In this document: positions 53,146 through 62,611 of the stretch, one piece after another
Numbering within the stretch: the first letter of the stretch is position 1
Layout: each line of letters begins with the position of its first letter
Source: Staphylococcus kloosii
GTDB taxonomy: Bacteria; Bacillota; Bacilli; Staphylococcales; Staphylococcaceae
Assembly: GCF_003019255.1 (NCBI RefSeq)
Contig: NZ_CP027846.1
Location: forward strand, 744,001 to 808,000
Direction of reading: 5' to 3'
DNA length: 64,000 nucleotides
Made by a program: the position numbers and the translations under genes
Notes under the pieces: model-generated
What the model saw: only the letters and a program-made list of their open reading frames with translations
Told to the model about the DNA's origin: nothing
The model's database searches: none

Positions 53146-54447
53146 ATGATGACTGGCCTAAAAGAAAGTTGGGTAACTATGAAAGAAAAAAGAAGTAACG
53201 TTAGATGGTATTTTGCCATCGCATTCTTTATTATAGGGATTATCGCTTATATGGATAGATCAAATATATCTGTTATAGCAAAACCGATGATGGAAGATTT
53301 ACATATGAATAAGACACATTTCGGTTTATTGGCATCATTATTCTCATTAGGATATGCATTAATGCAAGTACCTTCAGGGTTCTTAGCAGAAAAATATGGT
53401 CCTAAAAAGATGTTATCTATTGCATTAGTTTGGTGGAGTGCCTTTACAATTTTAACGGGTGTTGTTAAAAACCACGGTTTACTTTACACAGTTCGTTTCT
53501 TATTTGGTGTAGGGGAAGCACCAATGTATCCATCAAATGCTGTATTTAACTCATTCTGGTTCTCTAAAGGTGAAAAAGGTAGAGCGTCGAGTATGTTACT
53601 CGCAGGTTCTTATTTTGGACCAGTTATTGCGCCAGTAATCACAATTGCAATTTATAATGCATTTGGTTGGCACGCAGTATTTTACATATTTGGTGTTGTA
53701 GGGTTATTAATTGCTGTTTTATGGGCAATTATTGCGAAAGACTTACCAGAACAACACAAAATGGTAAATGAAGCTGAAAAAGAATATATCATGAATAACC
53801 GTGACGTTGTTTCAACTGAAAAATCTGTAGCACCTTGGAACAACTTCTTAAGAAGATTTAGTTTTTATGCCTTAGCGGCTCAATATTTTGTAGTACAGTT
53901 CGTAATCTCATTATTCTTAATTTGGTTACCAACATACTTAACTGAGCAACACGGAGTTCAGCTTAAAGATTTAGGTCCAGCTTCTGGTGCTCCATGGCTA
54001 GTAATGTTTATCTTAATTTTAACTGCTGGTACTGTATCAGATAAAATATTACAAAAAGGTAAATCTAAATTTATGGCTAGAGGACTATTAGCAATTATAG
54101 GTTTCGTCGTATTCTGTATTGCACTATTCTTCGCATTAAAAACAGATAACCTTGTGGCTAATGTTAGTTGGTTGTCATTATGTTTAGGTGGAATCGGTAT
54201 TTCAATGGGTATGAGTTGGGCTGCTGCTACTGACTTGGGCCGTAACTTTGCTGGTACTGTTTCAGGTTGGATGAACATGTGGGGTAACATTGGTGCCTTA
54301 CTCAGTCCATTATTAGCGGGTTTCTTTGCAGATAGAATTGGCTGGAACAACACATTAATGCTTATCATGGTTCCAGTTGTATTTGCGATTATTATGTGGT
54401 TCTTCGTTAAACCAGATAACTCATTAGTACAAAATAAGACACAATAA
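53146..54447 (+). CDS. MFS transporter, anion:cation symporter (glucarate/hexuronate-like)
   Basis: 433-residue (or 422) major facilitator with 12 helices. The ACS-family signature YMDRSNISVIAKPMMEDL, the inter-helix motif GFLAEKYGPKKML and VGEAPMYPSNAVFNSFWF point to transporters of sugar acids such as glucarate, galactonate or hexuronates. Start uncertain: ATG 53146 (after AATAGGT) or ATG 53179 (MKEKRSN), which looks more like the family. The perfect cre upstream fits a secondary carbon source transporter. Confidence 0.82.
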   Translation: MMTGLKESWVTMKEKRSNVRWYFAIAFFIIGIIAYMDRSNISVIAKPMMEDLHMNKTHFGLLASLFSLGYALMQVPSGFLAEKYGPKKMLSIALVWWSAFTILTGVVKNHGLLYTVRFLFGVGEAPMYPSNAVFNSFWFSKGEKGRASSMLLAGSYFGPVIAPVITIAIYNAFGWHAVFYIFGVVGLLIAVLWAIIAKDLPEQHKMVNEAEKEYIMNNRDVVSTEKSVAPWNNFLRRFSFYALAAQYFVVQFVISLFLIWLPTYLTEQHGVQLKDLGPASGAPWLVMFILILTAGTVSDKILQKGKSKFMARGLLAIIGFVVFCIALFFALKTDNLVANVSWLSLCLGGIGISMGMSWAAATDLGRNFAGTVSGWMNMWGNIGALLSPLLAGFFADRIGWNNTLMLIMVPVVFAIIMWFFVKPDNSLVQNKTQ

Positions 54448-54514
54448 TTGATTATTTCTCACTTTGATAATAAGCTAGTGTAATAATTTAACACCTGTGA
54501 AGGAGGAACGTTTT

Positions 54515-54799
54515 ATGATTACCGTAAACGCCATTATGAAAGTGAACCCAGACAAACGCGAACAATATTTAGAATTAGTAAGTCCCTTAATCGAAGCAGC
54601 AAATAAAGAGGAAGGTTCTTTATATTATGAACACTTCGAAAAAACGGATGAACCTAATACATTTGCAATGATTGAACGTTATAAAGATGAAGAAGCTGCA
54701 CAAGCTCATAATAACTCTGATCATTTTAAACACTTTTTTGCTAATGTGCCTCAGTTGTTAGTTGCTAAACCAGACATTACAATAAGTACAAGTAAATAG
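54515..54799 (+). CDS. Antibiotic biosynthesis monooxygenase-domain protein (quinol monooxygenase-like)
   Basis: 94-residue ferredoxin-like ABM fold protein. Motifs IMKVNPDKREQYLELVSPLI, EGSLYYEHFEK and FAMIERYKDEEAAQAHNNSD with the conserved FKHFF. YgiN/YcnE-type members act on quinols or unknown small molecules, usually as dimers. Start at ATG 54515, eight bases behind AAGGAGG. 67 bases after the MFS gene and perhaps on its transcript; a terminator follows. Confidence 0.83.
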   Translation: MITVNAIMKVNPDKREQYLELVSPLIEAANKEEGSLYYEHFEKTDEPNTFAMIERYKDEEAAQAHNNSDHFKHFFANVPQLLVAKPDITISTSK

Positions 54800-54808
54800 T
54801 AAATAAGC

Positions 54809-54851
54809 AAAGACTTCTTTAAGATAGTAAAATCTTAGAGAAGTCTTTTTG
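54809..54851 (+). terminator. Terminator after the monooxygenase gene
   Basis: AAAGACTTCTttAAGAT / ATCTTagAGAAGTCTTT stem, T5. Confidence 0.85.
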
Positions 54852-54992
54852 TTATGCTTAAAATAGGGCATAAAAACATGAAATTATGATAAAGCATTAT
54901 AACGATGTATAATTATATATGATGTATTTTATATTAAGTTATTCAAAATCAATTACCTCATATAAATTTACTTTTTAATAAGGAGTGATTAC

Positions 54993-55691
54993 ATGTTATA
55001 CCAACATGGCACTTTAGGGACTTTGATGGCAGGTATGTTAGATGGTACAGCTAAAATAAGTGACATACTGCAACACGGTGATTTAGGGATAGGTACCTTA
55101 ACTGGCTCTGATGGCGAGGTGATCATTGTCGATGGCATAGCATATCATGCGAATGAACATAATGAGTTTACAGAGTTAACCGGCAATGAAATGACACCAT
55201 TTGCTACTGTGACGCCCTTTGATCCCGATTTACAATTTGACGTGCGTGTTATTAGTGATCAGGAGGCAGTGCTAAACGAAGTATTGCATCAAGTGAACAG
55301 CGAAAATATTTTTATAGCAGTGAAGATTACTGGTAAATTTGAAATGATGCACGTACGTATGATGCCTAAACAAGACAAACCCTACACTCGCTTAATTGAA
55401 TCGGCAAAAAGACAACCAGAATATACTAAGGAACAAATTCATGGTACAGTCGTCGGTTTCTTTTCACCTCAATTATTTCATGGCATTGCAGCCGGTGGAT
55501 TTCATTTACACTTTGTAGATGATGACCATACTTTTGGTGGGCATGTTTTAGATTTTGAAATGAATAGTGGTAGTGTAGAAGTGAGCAAGATAGAAACATT
55601 AGAACAACATTTCCCTACAGATAATGAAGAATTTTTAGAAGCGGATATAGACTATTCTAATATCAATGAAGATATTTCCGAAGCTGAATAA
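54993..55691 (+). CDS. budA: Alpha-acetolactate decarboxylase
   Basis: 232-residue zinc enzyme converting alpha-acetolactate to acetoin, a neutral overflow product that protects against acidification. The zinc histidines are H171 and H173 (FHLHFVDD) and H184 (TFGGHVLDF), placed as in characterised decarboxylases (172/174/185). Also called AlsD. ATG behind AAGGAGTG. The acetolactate synthase gene (alsS) is not next to it, so it is expressed on its own here. Confidence 0.93.
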   Translation: MLYQHGTLGTLMAGMLDGTAKISDILQHGDLGIGTLTGSDGEVIIVDGIAYHANEHNEFTELTGNEMTPFATVTPFDPDLQFDVRVISDQEAVLNEVLHQVNSENIFIAVKITGKFEMMHVRMMPKQDKPYTRLIESAKRQPEYTKEQIHGTVVGFFSPQLFHGIAAGGFHLHFVDDDHTFGGHVLDFEMNSGSVEVSKIETLEQHFPTDNEEFLEADIDYSNINEDISEAE

Positions 55692-56102
55692 TAAAAATTT
55701 TTAACACATTTATTTTTGAAGCATGTTAAACTAGAATAGAAGATAATAAATAAACTTTAGTGACAACAAATATAATAACTATTATAGCTATAAATAATAA
55801 ACAGCCTCACAGTGAATTTTACGCTGTCAGGTTGTTTTCTTATTGTAGATTACATCAGGTTGTGTTTTATTTTATATTTCTAATTTTATACAGGGCACAA
55901 TTTGGCAACTAAATTTAATTAAGACATGAAATAACGTGCCTTTTTACATGCTACTTTACAACTTTACGAGTTGTAATTTTCTTTCGATAGCATTCAATCC
56001 ACTCAGTAAAACTTTTTAATAAATGTATGGTAAAGCGTACATAGTATATGCCACAAATTTTTATTAATTACAGAGAAAAAATAACTAGGAGATGAACAAA
56101 CG
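55692..56102. other. budA–FUSC intergenic region with three hairpins
   Basis: 411 bases with no gene. It contains an AACAGCCTCACAG / CTGTCAGGTTGTT terminator (55800–55840), then GGCAC (55894–55898) / GTGCC (55936–55940) followed by T5, then TTACAACT (55956–55963) / AGTTGTAA (55969–55976) followed by TTTTCTTT. The second and third look terminator-like although no gene precedes them, so an unannotated small RNA is possible. Confidence 0.45.
55800..55840 (+). terminator. Terminator downstream of budA
   Basis: AACAGCCTCACAG / CTGTCAGGTTGTTTT imperfect stem, T-rich tail. Confidence 0.7.
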
Positions 56103-58001
56103 GTGATTAATTATTTAAAATCATTAATCAAGTTCGATAAAATAAAAATCGATCCATTAAAGGGAACGAGACAAGCTATATTAATGTTTATCCCACTTAT
56201 AATTGGTTATCTTATGGGTCAATTACAAATTGGTTTGTTAATGGCTACAGGAACATTAGCGCACATATATGTATTCGGAGGTTCTGCACGTTCCAAACTA
56301 CGTATAGTTTTGTATTCAACTATAGGGCTATCCATTGCAATGGTTTTAGGTTCGCTTACAGTGACCCAACCCCTTATGTTTGGCATGTTATTACTCGTCG
56401 TAACAGTTGTACCTTATTTTATATTTAGCGCGTTAAATATACCCGGTCCATCATCCACTTTCTTCATAGTAGCCTTTAGTTTACCTATTAACTTACCGGT
56501 AGCACCCGAAGAAGCGTTGATGAGAGGTATAACGATGTTTGCTGGTGGTTTGCTAGCCACTTTAGTCGTTATTGTGAATATTTTAATTTCAAAAGAATCT
56601 GCAGAATTTAAAGCAGTTAAAAATGAATATTCAATTATTAAACAGTTAATTGCGCAATTTAATGATGAACAAGCATTTGCTACAACTTCTAGAAAAGCGG
56701 TTAATGTGTTTAAAAATGCAGATAATCAATTTATCGCAGCGAGTTTACCAAAAGGTAAGAAAACAATTAAATTTCAAAAGTTATTAATCTTACATAACTT
56801 AGCACAAGGTATGTATGCCGAATTGTTAGAATTAAATGCTAGGAATAATAGACCGTTACCTACTGAAATTGTAGAAATGGCAACATATATAAGTGATATG
56901 GTTACGAACAAAGGTCAAAATAATGAACTATGGCGTAAAGAAATAAGCGTGAGTCACGTTTATCAAAATTTAATTGACTATATTTTTAGAGTAGATGAAA
57001 TTATGCATGCCAATGATAAAAAAATAGTTCATGAAATTGATATTAGAATACCAATTTATGGTCAACATATGTATCAAAATTTAACGTTAGATTCTATTAT
57101 ATTTAAGAATACTTTAAGATATATAGTCATAATGGGAGTTTCTATTTTTGTAGCTTTAATGTTCCACTTTGACAAGGCGTATTGGATTCCATTATCTGCA
57201 CATACAGTATTAGTAGGTAGACATACAATGCATAGTCTCGAAAGAGCGGGTGCAAGGGGTATCGGTACTGTATTAGGCGTCGTGGCATTGTCTTTAATTC
57301 TAATAACTAATCCATCCGTACCTGTAGCGATCGCTTTACTTGCGTTGACTGCTGGTATTACAGAAATGTTTGTAGGTGCGAATTATTCTTTCGCTGTTAT
57401 ATTTATTACGATTCAAGTGTTATTGTTAAACGGTCTAGCGTCTCAACATTTAACACTATCGATAGCCTTACCGCGTATTACAGATGTTATGGTCGGCGTT
57501 ATTATCGGTGCGATAGGATTAGTAATATTAGGTAGAAAGACTGCTTCGTCTATGTTACCTAACTCTATAGGTGAAGTGGTAAGAGCTGAAGCGAAAATAT
57601 TCCATTACCTTTTTTCAACTAATAGTTATGACAAACAAGAAGAGGGCAAAAAAGAAATGTTATTGTTAAGCGTTAAACTAAATAATATGTCACGCGTATA
57701 TGATAGTGCGAATGGTGAGATTTTTAATCATAAAATTGCAATTCAAAATTATTATCCAACTATCTATGCTTTAGAAGAAATTAGCTTTATGCTGACACGA
57801 GCTTTAAACAACAATAAGCGTATCCATATAGATGATGCGCAAATGGGAGAATATTTAGTCGCATTTGAAAATATTGCAAAACATTTTGATCATAATAATT
57901 ATCTTTTTGTGAAAGACTTATCGACGTTACCGCAATATGTGTATATTACAGAGGCGTTAATGAATATTCAACATAATTGTACCCATACTAATAATGCGTA
58001 A
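56103..58001 (+). CDS. FUSC-family membrane protein
   Basis: 632-residue protein of the fusaric-acid-resistance/aromatic exporter superfamily. Two hydrophobic halves (about residues 25–165 and 335–475) are separated by a soluble helical region, and a soluble tail follows. The second half has the repeat motif FDKAYWIPLSAHTVLVG and RAGARGIGTVLGV, which is the FUSC domain. Possible efflux of aromatic acids or a role in envelope stress; no periplasmic-adapter partner is expected in a Gram-positive. GTG start with RBS TAGGAGATG. Confidence 0.82.
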   Translation: MINYLKSLIKFDKIKIDPLKGTRQAILMFIPLIIGYLMGQLQIGLLMATGTLAHIYVFGGSARSKLRIVLYSTIGLSIAMVLGSLTVTQPLMFGMLLLVVTVVPYFIFSALNIPGPSSTFFIVAFSLPINLPVAPEEALMRGITMFAGGLLATLVVIVNILISKESAEFKAVKNEYSIIKQLIAQFNDEQAFATTSRKAVNVFKNADNQFIAASLPKGKKTIKFQKLLILHNLAQGMYAELLELNARNNRPLPTEIVEMATYISDMVTNKGQNNELWRKEISVSHVYQNLIDYIFRVDEIMHANDKKIVHEIDIRIPIYGQHMYQNLTLDSIIFKNTLRYIVIMGVSIFVALMFHFDKAYWIPLSAHTVLVGRHTMHSLERAGARGIGTVLGVVALSLILITNPSVPVAIALLALTAGITEMFVGANYSFAVIFITIQVLLLNGLASQHLTLSIALPRITDVMVGVIIGAIGLVILGRKTASSMLPNSIGEVVRAEAKIFHYLFSTNSYDKQEEGKKEMLLLSVKLNNMSRVYDSANGEIFNHKIAIQNYYPTIYALEEISFMLTRALNNNKRIHIDDAQMGEYLVAFENIAKHFDHNNYLFVKDLSTLPQYVYITEALMNIQHNCTHTNNA

Positions 58002-58073
58002 AATAGACTTGTTAATAAGTTTTAGATAGTCAGTAAGTGGTAAAGCATTAGAAAAAGAAAGTGTGATGATAAA

Positions 58074-58487
58074 ATGCCTTGGACTATGGAAGACTATCCA
58101 CAAAGTTGGAAAAACTTTGATAAATTAGAACGTAAAAAAGCGATTGATATTGGCAATGCGATGCTTAAAGACGGTTACAGTGAAAGTGATACAATTCCAA
58201 TTGCGACGAAACAAGCCGAATCTTGGTATAAGAATGCTTCACAACAAGAACTAGACGAATTAAAAAATAAAAAGATTACGCAGCATCAAAAAGATAGTGA
58301 AGCCAATCCGGAACTTAACGAACGTGACGTTCATGTATATTTTGAAGACGATAGTTGGAAAGTGAAAACAGATGGAGCCAAACAAGCGTCAGATCGTTTT
58401 GATAAAAAGGAAGACGCGATGAAAAGAGCACGTAATATCGCAGATAATAGAGATGTAGAAATAATAGAACATAAAAAAGATGAATAA
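58074..58487 (+). CDS. YdaT-like DUF2188 protein
   Basis: 137-residue cytosolic protein. The N-terminal half (MPWTMEDYPQSWKNFD, then KKAIDIGNAMLKDGYSESD) is the YdaT-type conserved block; the C-terminal half (VHVYFEDDSWKVKTDGAKQA) is a DUF2188 domain. Highly charged, no membrane segment. Related Bacillus proteins belong to general stress regulons, but I see no clear SigB promoter here. ATG preceded by weak GTGATGA. Function unknown. Confidence 0.75.
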   Translation: MPWTMEDYPQSWKNFDKLERKKAIDIGNAMLKDGYSESDTIPIATKQAESWYKNASQQELDELKNKKITQHQKDSEANPELNERDVHVYFEDDSWKVKTDGAKQASDRFDKKEDAMKRARNIADNRDVEIIEHKKDE

Positions 58488-58490
58488 TTT

Positions 58491-58538
58491 AAAGACAGAG
58501 GCTGGCGACGATGTGATGTCGCCAGCCTTTGTCTTTTA
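58491..58538 (+). terminator. Terminator after the DUF2188 gene
   Basis: AAAGACAGAGGCTGGCGAC / GTCGCCAGCCTTTGTCTTT long GC-rich stem with T-run. Confidence 0.92.
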
Positions 58539-58608
58539 GTATGTACAGTTATAATAGTCATACGAAGGGGTAAGTAAAATGTAAGTAATTATAGGGGAGG
58601 TGTGTACC

Positions 58609-59214
58609 ATGTATATACCAAAATACTATCAAATGCACGATTATGAAGAAATTAAACAGTTTATGCGCAACAATAATTTTGTCACTATAATTACAACTGA
58701 CGGAGTAAGACCAATAGCAACACATTTACCAGTGAATATTGAAGAACACAGTAATGTTTTATATATTTCAGGACATTTTGCGAGAGGTAATAAACAGTGG
58801 CAGACGATAAATAATAATGACAATATATTAATTATATTTCATGGTCCGCATGGCTATGTTTCTTCTACTTGGTATGAACAAGAAGACGTTCCAACGTGGG
58901 ATTATGAAAGTATTCATACATATGGTGAAGGTCATTTGCTTAATGAAGAACAATTGGCTGTAGATTTAACAAAACTATTAAAGCAATACGAACAACACCG
59001 TGAAAATGGAGCAACTTGGGATAATTTGTCGGACCAAACGAAAAAACAAATTAAAGGTATTGTAGGGTTTAAAATAAAAGTAACAAATATTGAAGCAGCT
59101 TATAAACTAAGCCAAACACGTAGTGAACAAGAGAAGCGGAATATAGCATCACAGTTAAATAACAGCGATAACTCTATGGATCACATTTTAGCTGATGAAA
59201 TAGAGAAGCAATAA
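58609..59214 (+). CDS. paiB: PaiB-family FMN-binding protein
   Basis: 201-residue FMN-binding split-barrel protein of the PaiB family, in B. subtilis a negative regulator of sporulation and protease genes. Motifs: YIPKYYQMHDYEEIKQFM, THLPVNIEEH, GHFARGNKQW, FHGPHGYVSSTWYEQ, VPTWDYESIHTYG and the C-terminal AAYKLSQTRSEQEK. The role in a non-sporing organism is unclear. Start at ATG 58609 behind GGGGAGGTG. Terminator follows. Confidence 0.87.
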   Translation: MYIPKYYQMHDYEEIKQFMRNNNFVTIITTDGVRPIATHLPVNIEEHSNVLYISGHFARGNKQWQTINNNDNILIIFHGPHGYVSSTWYEQEDVPTWDYESIHTYGEGHLLNEEQLAVDLTKLLKQYEQHRENGATWDNLSDQTKKQIKGIVGFKIKVTNIEAAYKLSQTRSEQEKRNIASQLNNSDNSMDHILADEIEKQ

Positions 59215-59231
59215 AATGATATAAAAGATAA

Positions 59232-59266
59232 GCGAAGTGCGAATCAAAAAAGATTCGTGCTTTTGT
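59232..59266 (+). terminator. Terminator after paiB
   Basis: AAGTGCGAATC / GATTCGTGCTT stem with A6 loop and T4. Confidence 0.8.
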
Positions 59267-59395
59267 TGTTGGTATAAAGGAGTTTTAGCGTATAATAATA
59301 ATTGTACAAATACAAAATACAAGTGTATTACTTAAAAAATCACTTCAAATAAAGTATACTTAACTTAACAAAGATAAAACCAGGGGGAATGAAGG

Positions 59396-60103
59396 ATGTA
59401 TGTTGAACGCAAGCCTTCACTATATTTAGAAGAATTAAGAGAAGATTTTAAGCATAGTTTTAACAACTTTAACGATTCTGACGAAGCATTTTCGACACTT
59501 GTAGATTTTGTAAGTTTGGACCAAGTATACAGTTCTGCACTCAAAGAGATAAGTACGAAATTAGATATATTGGATGATAATTTCCAACATATTTATAAAC
59601 ATAATCCAATACATCATATGGAACGACGCGTAAAACAATTGAGTAGTGTAATTTCAAAATTACAGCGTAAGGGGTATGAAATATCAGCAACTTCGGCACG
59701 AGAAAACTTGCAAGACATTGCAGGGATACGCGTAATTTGTAATTATATTGAAGATATTTATGCGATAGAAAAAATGTTATTAAAACAAGGCGATATTGAA
59801 TTGTTAAAACGTAAGGACTATATTGAATATCCAAAGAGTAATGGTTATCGCAGTTTACATTTAGTCGTAACTGTACCTGTATTTCTCGCAGATTTTGTAG
59901 AATATGTGCCGGTAGAAATTCAAATACGAACTATCGGCATGGATATGTGGGCAAGTTTAGAACACCAAATTAGATATAAAAATGAAGCTAACACTGAAAA
60001 ATATCGCAGCCTATTAAAACAATGTGCCACACAAATTACCGATGTAGAACATACAATGCAAGATATACATTCCGAAGTTTTTGATCAACATTCATATAAA
60101 TAA
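59396..60103 (+). CDS. relP: Small alarmone synthetase RelP
   Basis: 235-residue single-domain (p)ppGpp synthetase. RelA/SpoT synthetase motifs: LQDIAGIRVICNYIEDIYAI, RKDYIEYPKSNGYRSLHLVV, VEIQIRTIGMDMWASLEHQI. No hydrolase or TGS/ACT domains. The start MYVERKPSLYLEELREDF is like S. aureus RelP (about 230 residues), not RelQ. It makes ppGpp or pGpp from GDP/GTP and ATP; in S. aureus it is induced by cell wall stress through VraRS. ATG with RBS CAGGGGG, eight bases apart. Confidence 0.9.
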   Translation: MYVERKPSLYLEELREDFKHSFNNFNDSDEAFSTLVDFVSLDQVYSSALKEISTKLDILDDNFQHIYKHNPIHHMERRVKQLSSVISKLQRKGYEISATSARENLQDIAGIRVICNYIEDIYAIEKMLLKQGDIELLKRKDYIEYPKSNGYRSLHLVVTVPVFLADFVEYVPVEIQIRTIGMDMWASLEHQIRYKNEANTEKYRSLLKQCATQITDVEHTMQDIHSEVFDQHSYK

Positions 60104-60120
60104 AAGTACAACAAAAATCA

Positions 60121-60163
60121 GCTATCTAATTAACGTTTACAGCGAAAATTAGATAGTTTTTTT
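60121..60163 (+). terminator. Terminator after relP
   Basis: GCTATCTAATT / AATTAGATAGTT stem with a 15-base loop, T7. Confidence 0.85.
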
Positions 60164-60264
60164 ATGCTTTAATGTCTTTAGTGCAGTGACGTTATAAGAT
60201 AATAATTTAAAATTATTTCTTAGCTTAGGATAATTAAATTTAAAATTAAAAAAATTATTAAATG

Positions 60265-60323
60265 TGGAAGCGTTTGCAATTTTTGCAGATTTGTACTAAT
60301 ATACTTGTATACAAGTATATTAG
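60265..60323 (+). promoter_or_regulatory. gnt promoter with cre-like site and GntR operator
   Basis: TTGCAA (60274–60279), 17-bp spacer, TAATAT (60297–60302). A 28-bp perfect palindrome centred between 60309 and 60310 (60296–60323, core ATACTTGTATACAAGTAT) covers the -10 box and is the known B. subtilis GntR operator sequence. TGGAAGCGTTTGCA (60265–60278) is cre-like (two mismatches) over the -35 box. Confidence 0.85.
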
Positions 60324-60344
60324 ATGTTTGTGAGGTGAGTGATT

Positions 60345-61025
60345 GTGGAATTTGAATATCCAGAACAATGGCTAGAAGGCGCATCGAAAGGTGAGATGAT
60401 AGCAGCTGAAATTCGTTTGCAAATTGTTAAAGGAACCATTGAACCGGATACTTTATTAACGGAGAATCAAGTGGCTAAAACGTATAACGTTAGTCGTTCA
60501 CCTGTACGTGACGCTTTTAAATTATTGAAACAAGATCAATTAATTCATTTGGAACGTATGGGAGCAGAGGTATTACCATTTGAAGAAAAAGAAAAGAAAG
60601 AATTATATGATTTACGTATAATGTTAGAGTCTTTTGCCTTTTCAAGATTAAAAGAACAACAACTTGAGCAGGTCGTTAAAGAATTAAGTAAACAGTTAGA
60701 AATGATGAAAGTTGCCGTCCAATTTGAAGATGCTGAGTCGTTTACAGAACATGATATTAAATTCCATGAAGTAGCAATTTTAGCTTCTAAACATCAGTAT
60801 TTAAAAACTTATTGGAATAATTTAAGTCCGGTAATGGAAGCTCTCATATTATTGTCTATGCGTCATAGAATGCACAACGATAAGGAAGATTTTGAACGTA
60901 TCCATTACAATCACCAAACGTTTATTGATGCGATTGCTACGCAAGATTCAACGAAATTAAGACATGCATTCCATTTAAACTTTGACGATGTCGGTGAAGA
61001 TATTGAAAGTTTTTGGTTGAAATAG
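60345..61025 (+). CDS. gntR: Gluconate operon repressor GntR
   Basis: 226-residue GntR/FadR-subfamily regulator. The winged HTH is N-terminal (LLTENQVAKTYNVSRSPVRD) and the C-terminal FCD domain is all-helical, binding gluconate or gluconate-6-phosphate. It represses its own operon through the 28-bp palindrome directly upstream. Start is GTG 60345, about ten bases behind GAGGTGA; another GTG at 60339 sits in the RBS. Confidence 0.92.
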   Translation: MEFEYPEQWLEGASKGEMIAAEIRLQIVKGTIEPDTLLTENQVAKTYNVSRSPVRDAFKLLKQDQLIHLERMGAEVLPFEEKEKKELYDLRIMLESFAFSRLKEQQLEQVVKELSKQLEMMKVAVQFEDAESFTEHDIKFHEVAILASKHQYLKTYWNNLSPVMEALILLSMRHRMHNDKEDFERIHYNHQTFIDAIATQDSTKLRHAFHLNFDDVGEDIESFWLK

Positions 61026-61055
61026 AAAAGTGTAAGTAATTTAGGAGATGACAAA

Positions 61056-62600
61056 ATGAAATATATGATTGGTGTCGACATTGGTACAACAAGTACTAAG
61101 TCCGTATTATACGATGAGCAAGGTAACTTCATCTTAAAGCATAATATTGGTTACCCACTCAATACACCGAATGTAGATGTATCTGAAGAAAATCCCGATG
61201 AATTATTCGATGCTGTGTTAATGACAATCAAATATGTTATTAGAGAATCTGGAATTAACAAAGATGATATAAAATTGGTGTCGTTTAGTGCACAAATGCA
61301 TAGTTTAATCGCGATGGATAGTAATCATCAGCGCTTAACAGAAAACTTAACTTGGGCGGATAATAGAGCAAGTAAGTATGCTGAACAAATTAATAATCAA
61401 CATAATGGTGTTGAAATTTATCAAAGAACTGGTACACCTATCCATCCAATGTCCCCGTTATCTAAAATATTTTGGATGAAGCATGAACAACAACAAACAT
61501 ATAATAATACAGCTAAGTTTGTAGATATTAAAACGTATATCTTTTATCAATTATTTGAGCAATATGTAATCGATCAGTCAATGGCTTCTGCAACTGGCAT
61601 GTTGAATTTAGAATCATTGCAATGGGATGCCGAAGCATTACAATTACTCGGAATTGATGAAAGCCAATTACCTGAAGTTGTTCCAACAACGCACATTTTA
61701 ACTGGCATGAAAAAACGTTATGCAACGTTAATGGGACTGAATGAAGACACACCATTTGTAGTAGGTGCAAGTGATGGCGTGTTATCCAATTTAGGCGTTA
61801 ACGCGTTTAAAAAAGGTGAAGTCGCCGTGACTATTGGTACTTCAGGTGCTATTCGTACTGTAATAGATAAACCACGTACTGATTACAAAGGACGTATTTT
61901 CTGTTACGTCTTAACTGAAAATCATTATGTTATCGGTGGCCCAGTTAATAACGGTGGTGTTATCTTGCGTTGGCTGCGAGATGAAATATTAGCAAGTGAA
62001 GTAGAAACAGCTAAACGCTTAGGCGTCGATACTTATGATGTATTGACACAAATTGCAAGTAGAGTGAAACCAGGTGCGGAAGGTCTTATCTTCCATCCTT
62101 ATTTAGCAGGTGAGCGTGCGCCACTTTGGAACGCAGATGCCCGTGGTTCATTTTTCGGATTAACGCTATCACATAAAAAAGAACATATGATACGAGCTGC
62201 ATTAGAAGGCGTATTATATAACCTTTATACAGTTTACTTAGCATTGATTGAAGTTATGAACGAAACACCAAGCACGATTAAAGCAACAGGTGGTTTTGCT
62301 AAAAGTAAGGTTTGGCGTCAAATGATGGCAGATATCTTTGATACACACTTAAGCGTCCCTGAAAGTTATGAAAGTTCTTGTTTAGGAGCTTGTGTATTAG
62401 GAATGAAAGCACTTGGCGAAATAGAAGATTTCTCAATTATTGAAGACATGGTTGGCACGACGAATGAACATGAACCTGATAAAGAGCAAGTACAAACTTA
62501 TCAGCAATTGGTCTCAATATTTATTAATTTAAGCCGTTCTTTAGAAGAACGTTATGCTGAAATTGCAGATTTTCAACGTCAAAACATGACGACAGAGTAA
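61056..62600 (+). CDS. gntK: Gluconokinase GntK (FGGY family)
   Basis: 514-residue sugar-acid kinase phosphorylating gluconate to 6-phosphogluconate for the pentose phosphate pathway. FGGY-family motifs: MIGVDIGTTSTKSVLYDEQG at the N-terminus, FVVGASDGVLSNLG, VTIGTSGAIR, GGPVNNGGVILRW and KATGGFAKSKVWRQMMADIF. Length equals Bacillus GntK (513). ATG with RBS TAGGAGATG, 30 bases after gntR. Confidence 0.93.
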   Translation: MKYMIGVDIGTTSTKSVLYDEQGNFILKHNIGYPLNTPNVDVSEENPDELFDAVLMTIKYVIRESGINKDDIKLVSFSAQMHSLIAMDSNHQRLTENLTWADNRASKYAEQINNQHNGVEIYQRTGTPIHPMSPLSKIFWMKHEQQQTYNNTAKFVDIKTYIFYQLFEQYVIDQSMASATGMLNLESLQWDAEALQLLGIDESQLPEVVPTTHILTGMKKRYATLMGLNEDTPFVVGASDGVLSNLGVNAFKKGEVAVTIGTSGAIRTVIDKPRTDYKGRIFCYVLTENHYVIGGPVNNGGVILRWLRDEILASEVETAKRLGVDTYDVLTQIASRVKPGAEGLIFHPYLAGERAPLWNADARGSFFGLTLSHKKEHMIRAALEGVLYNLYTVYLALIEVMNETPSTIKATGGFAKSKVWRQMMADIFDTHLSVPESYESSCLGACVLGMKALGEIEDFSIIEDMVGTTNEHEPDKEQVQTYQQLVSIFINLSRSLEERYAEIADFQRQNMTTE

Positions 62601-62611
62601 AAGAGTTTATA

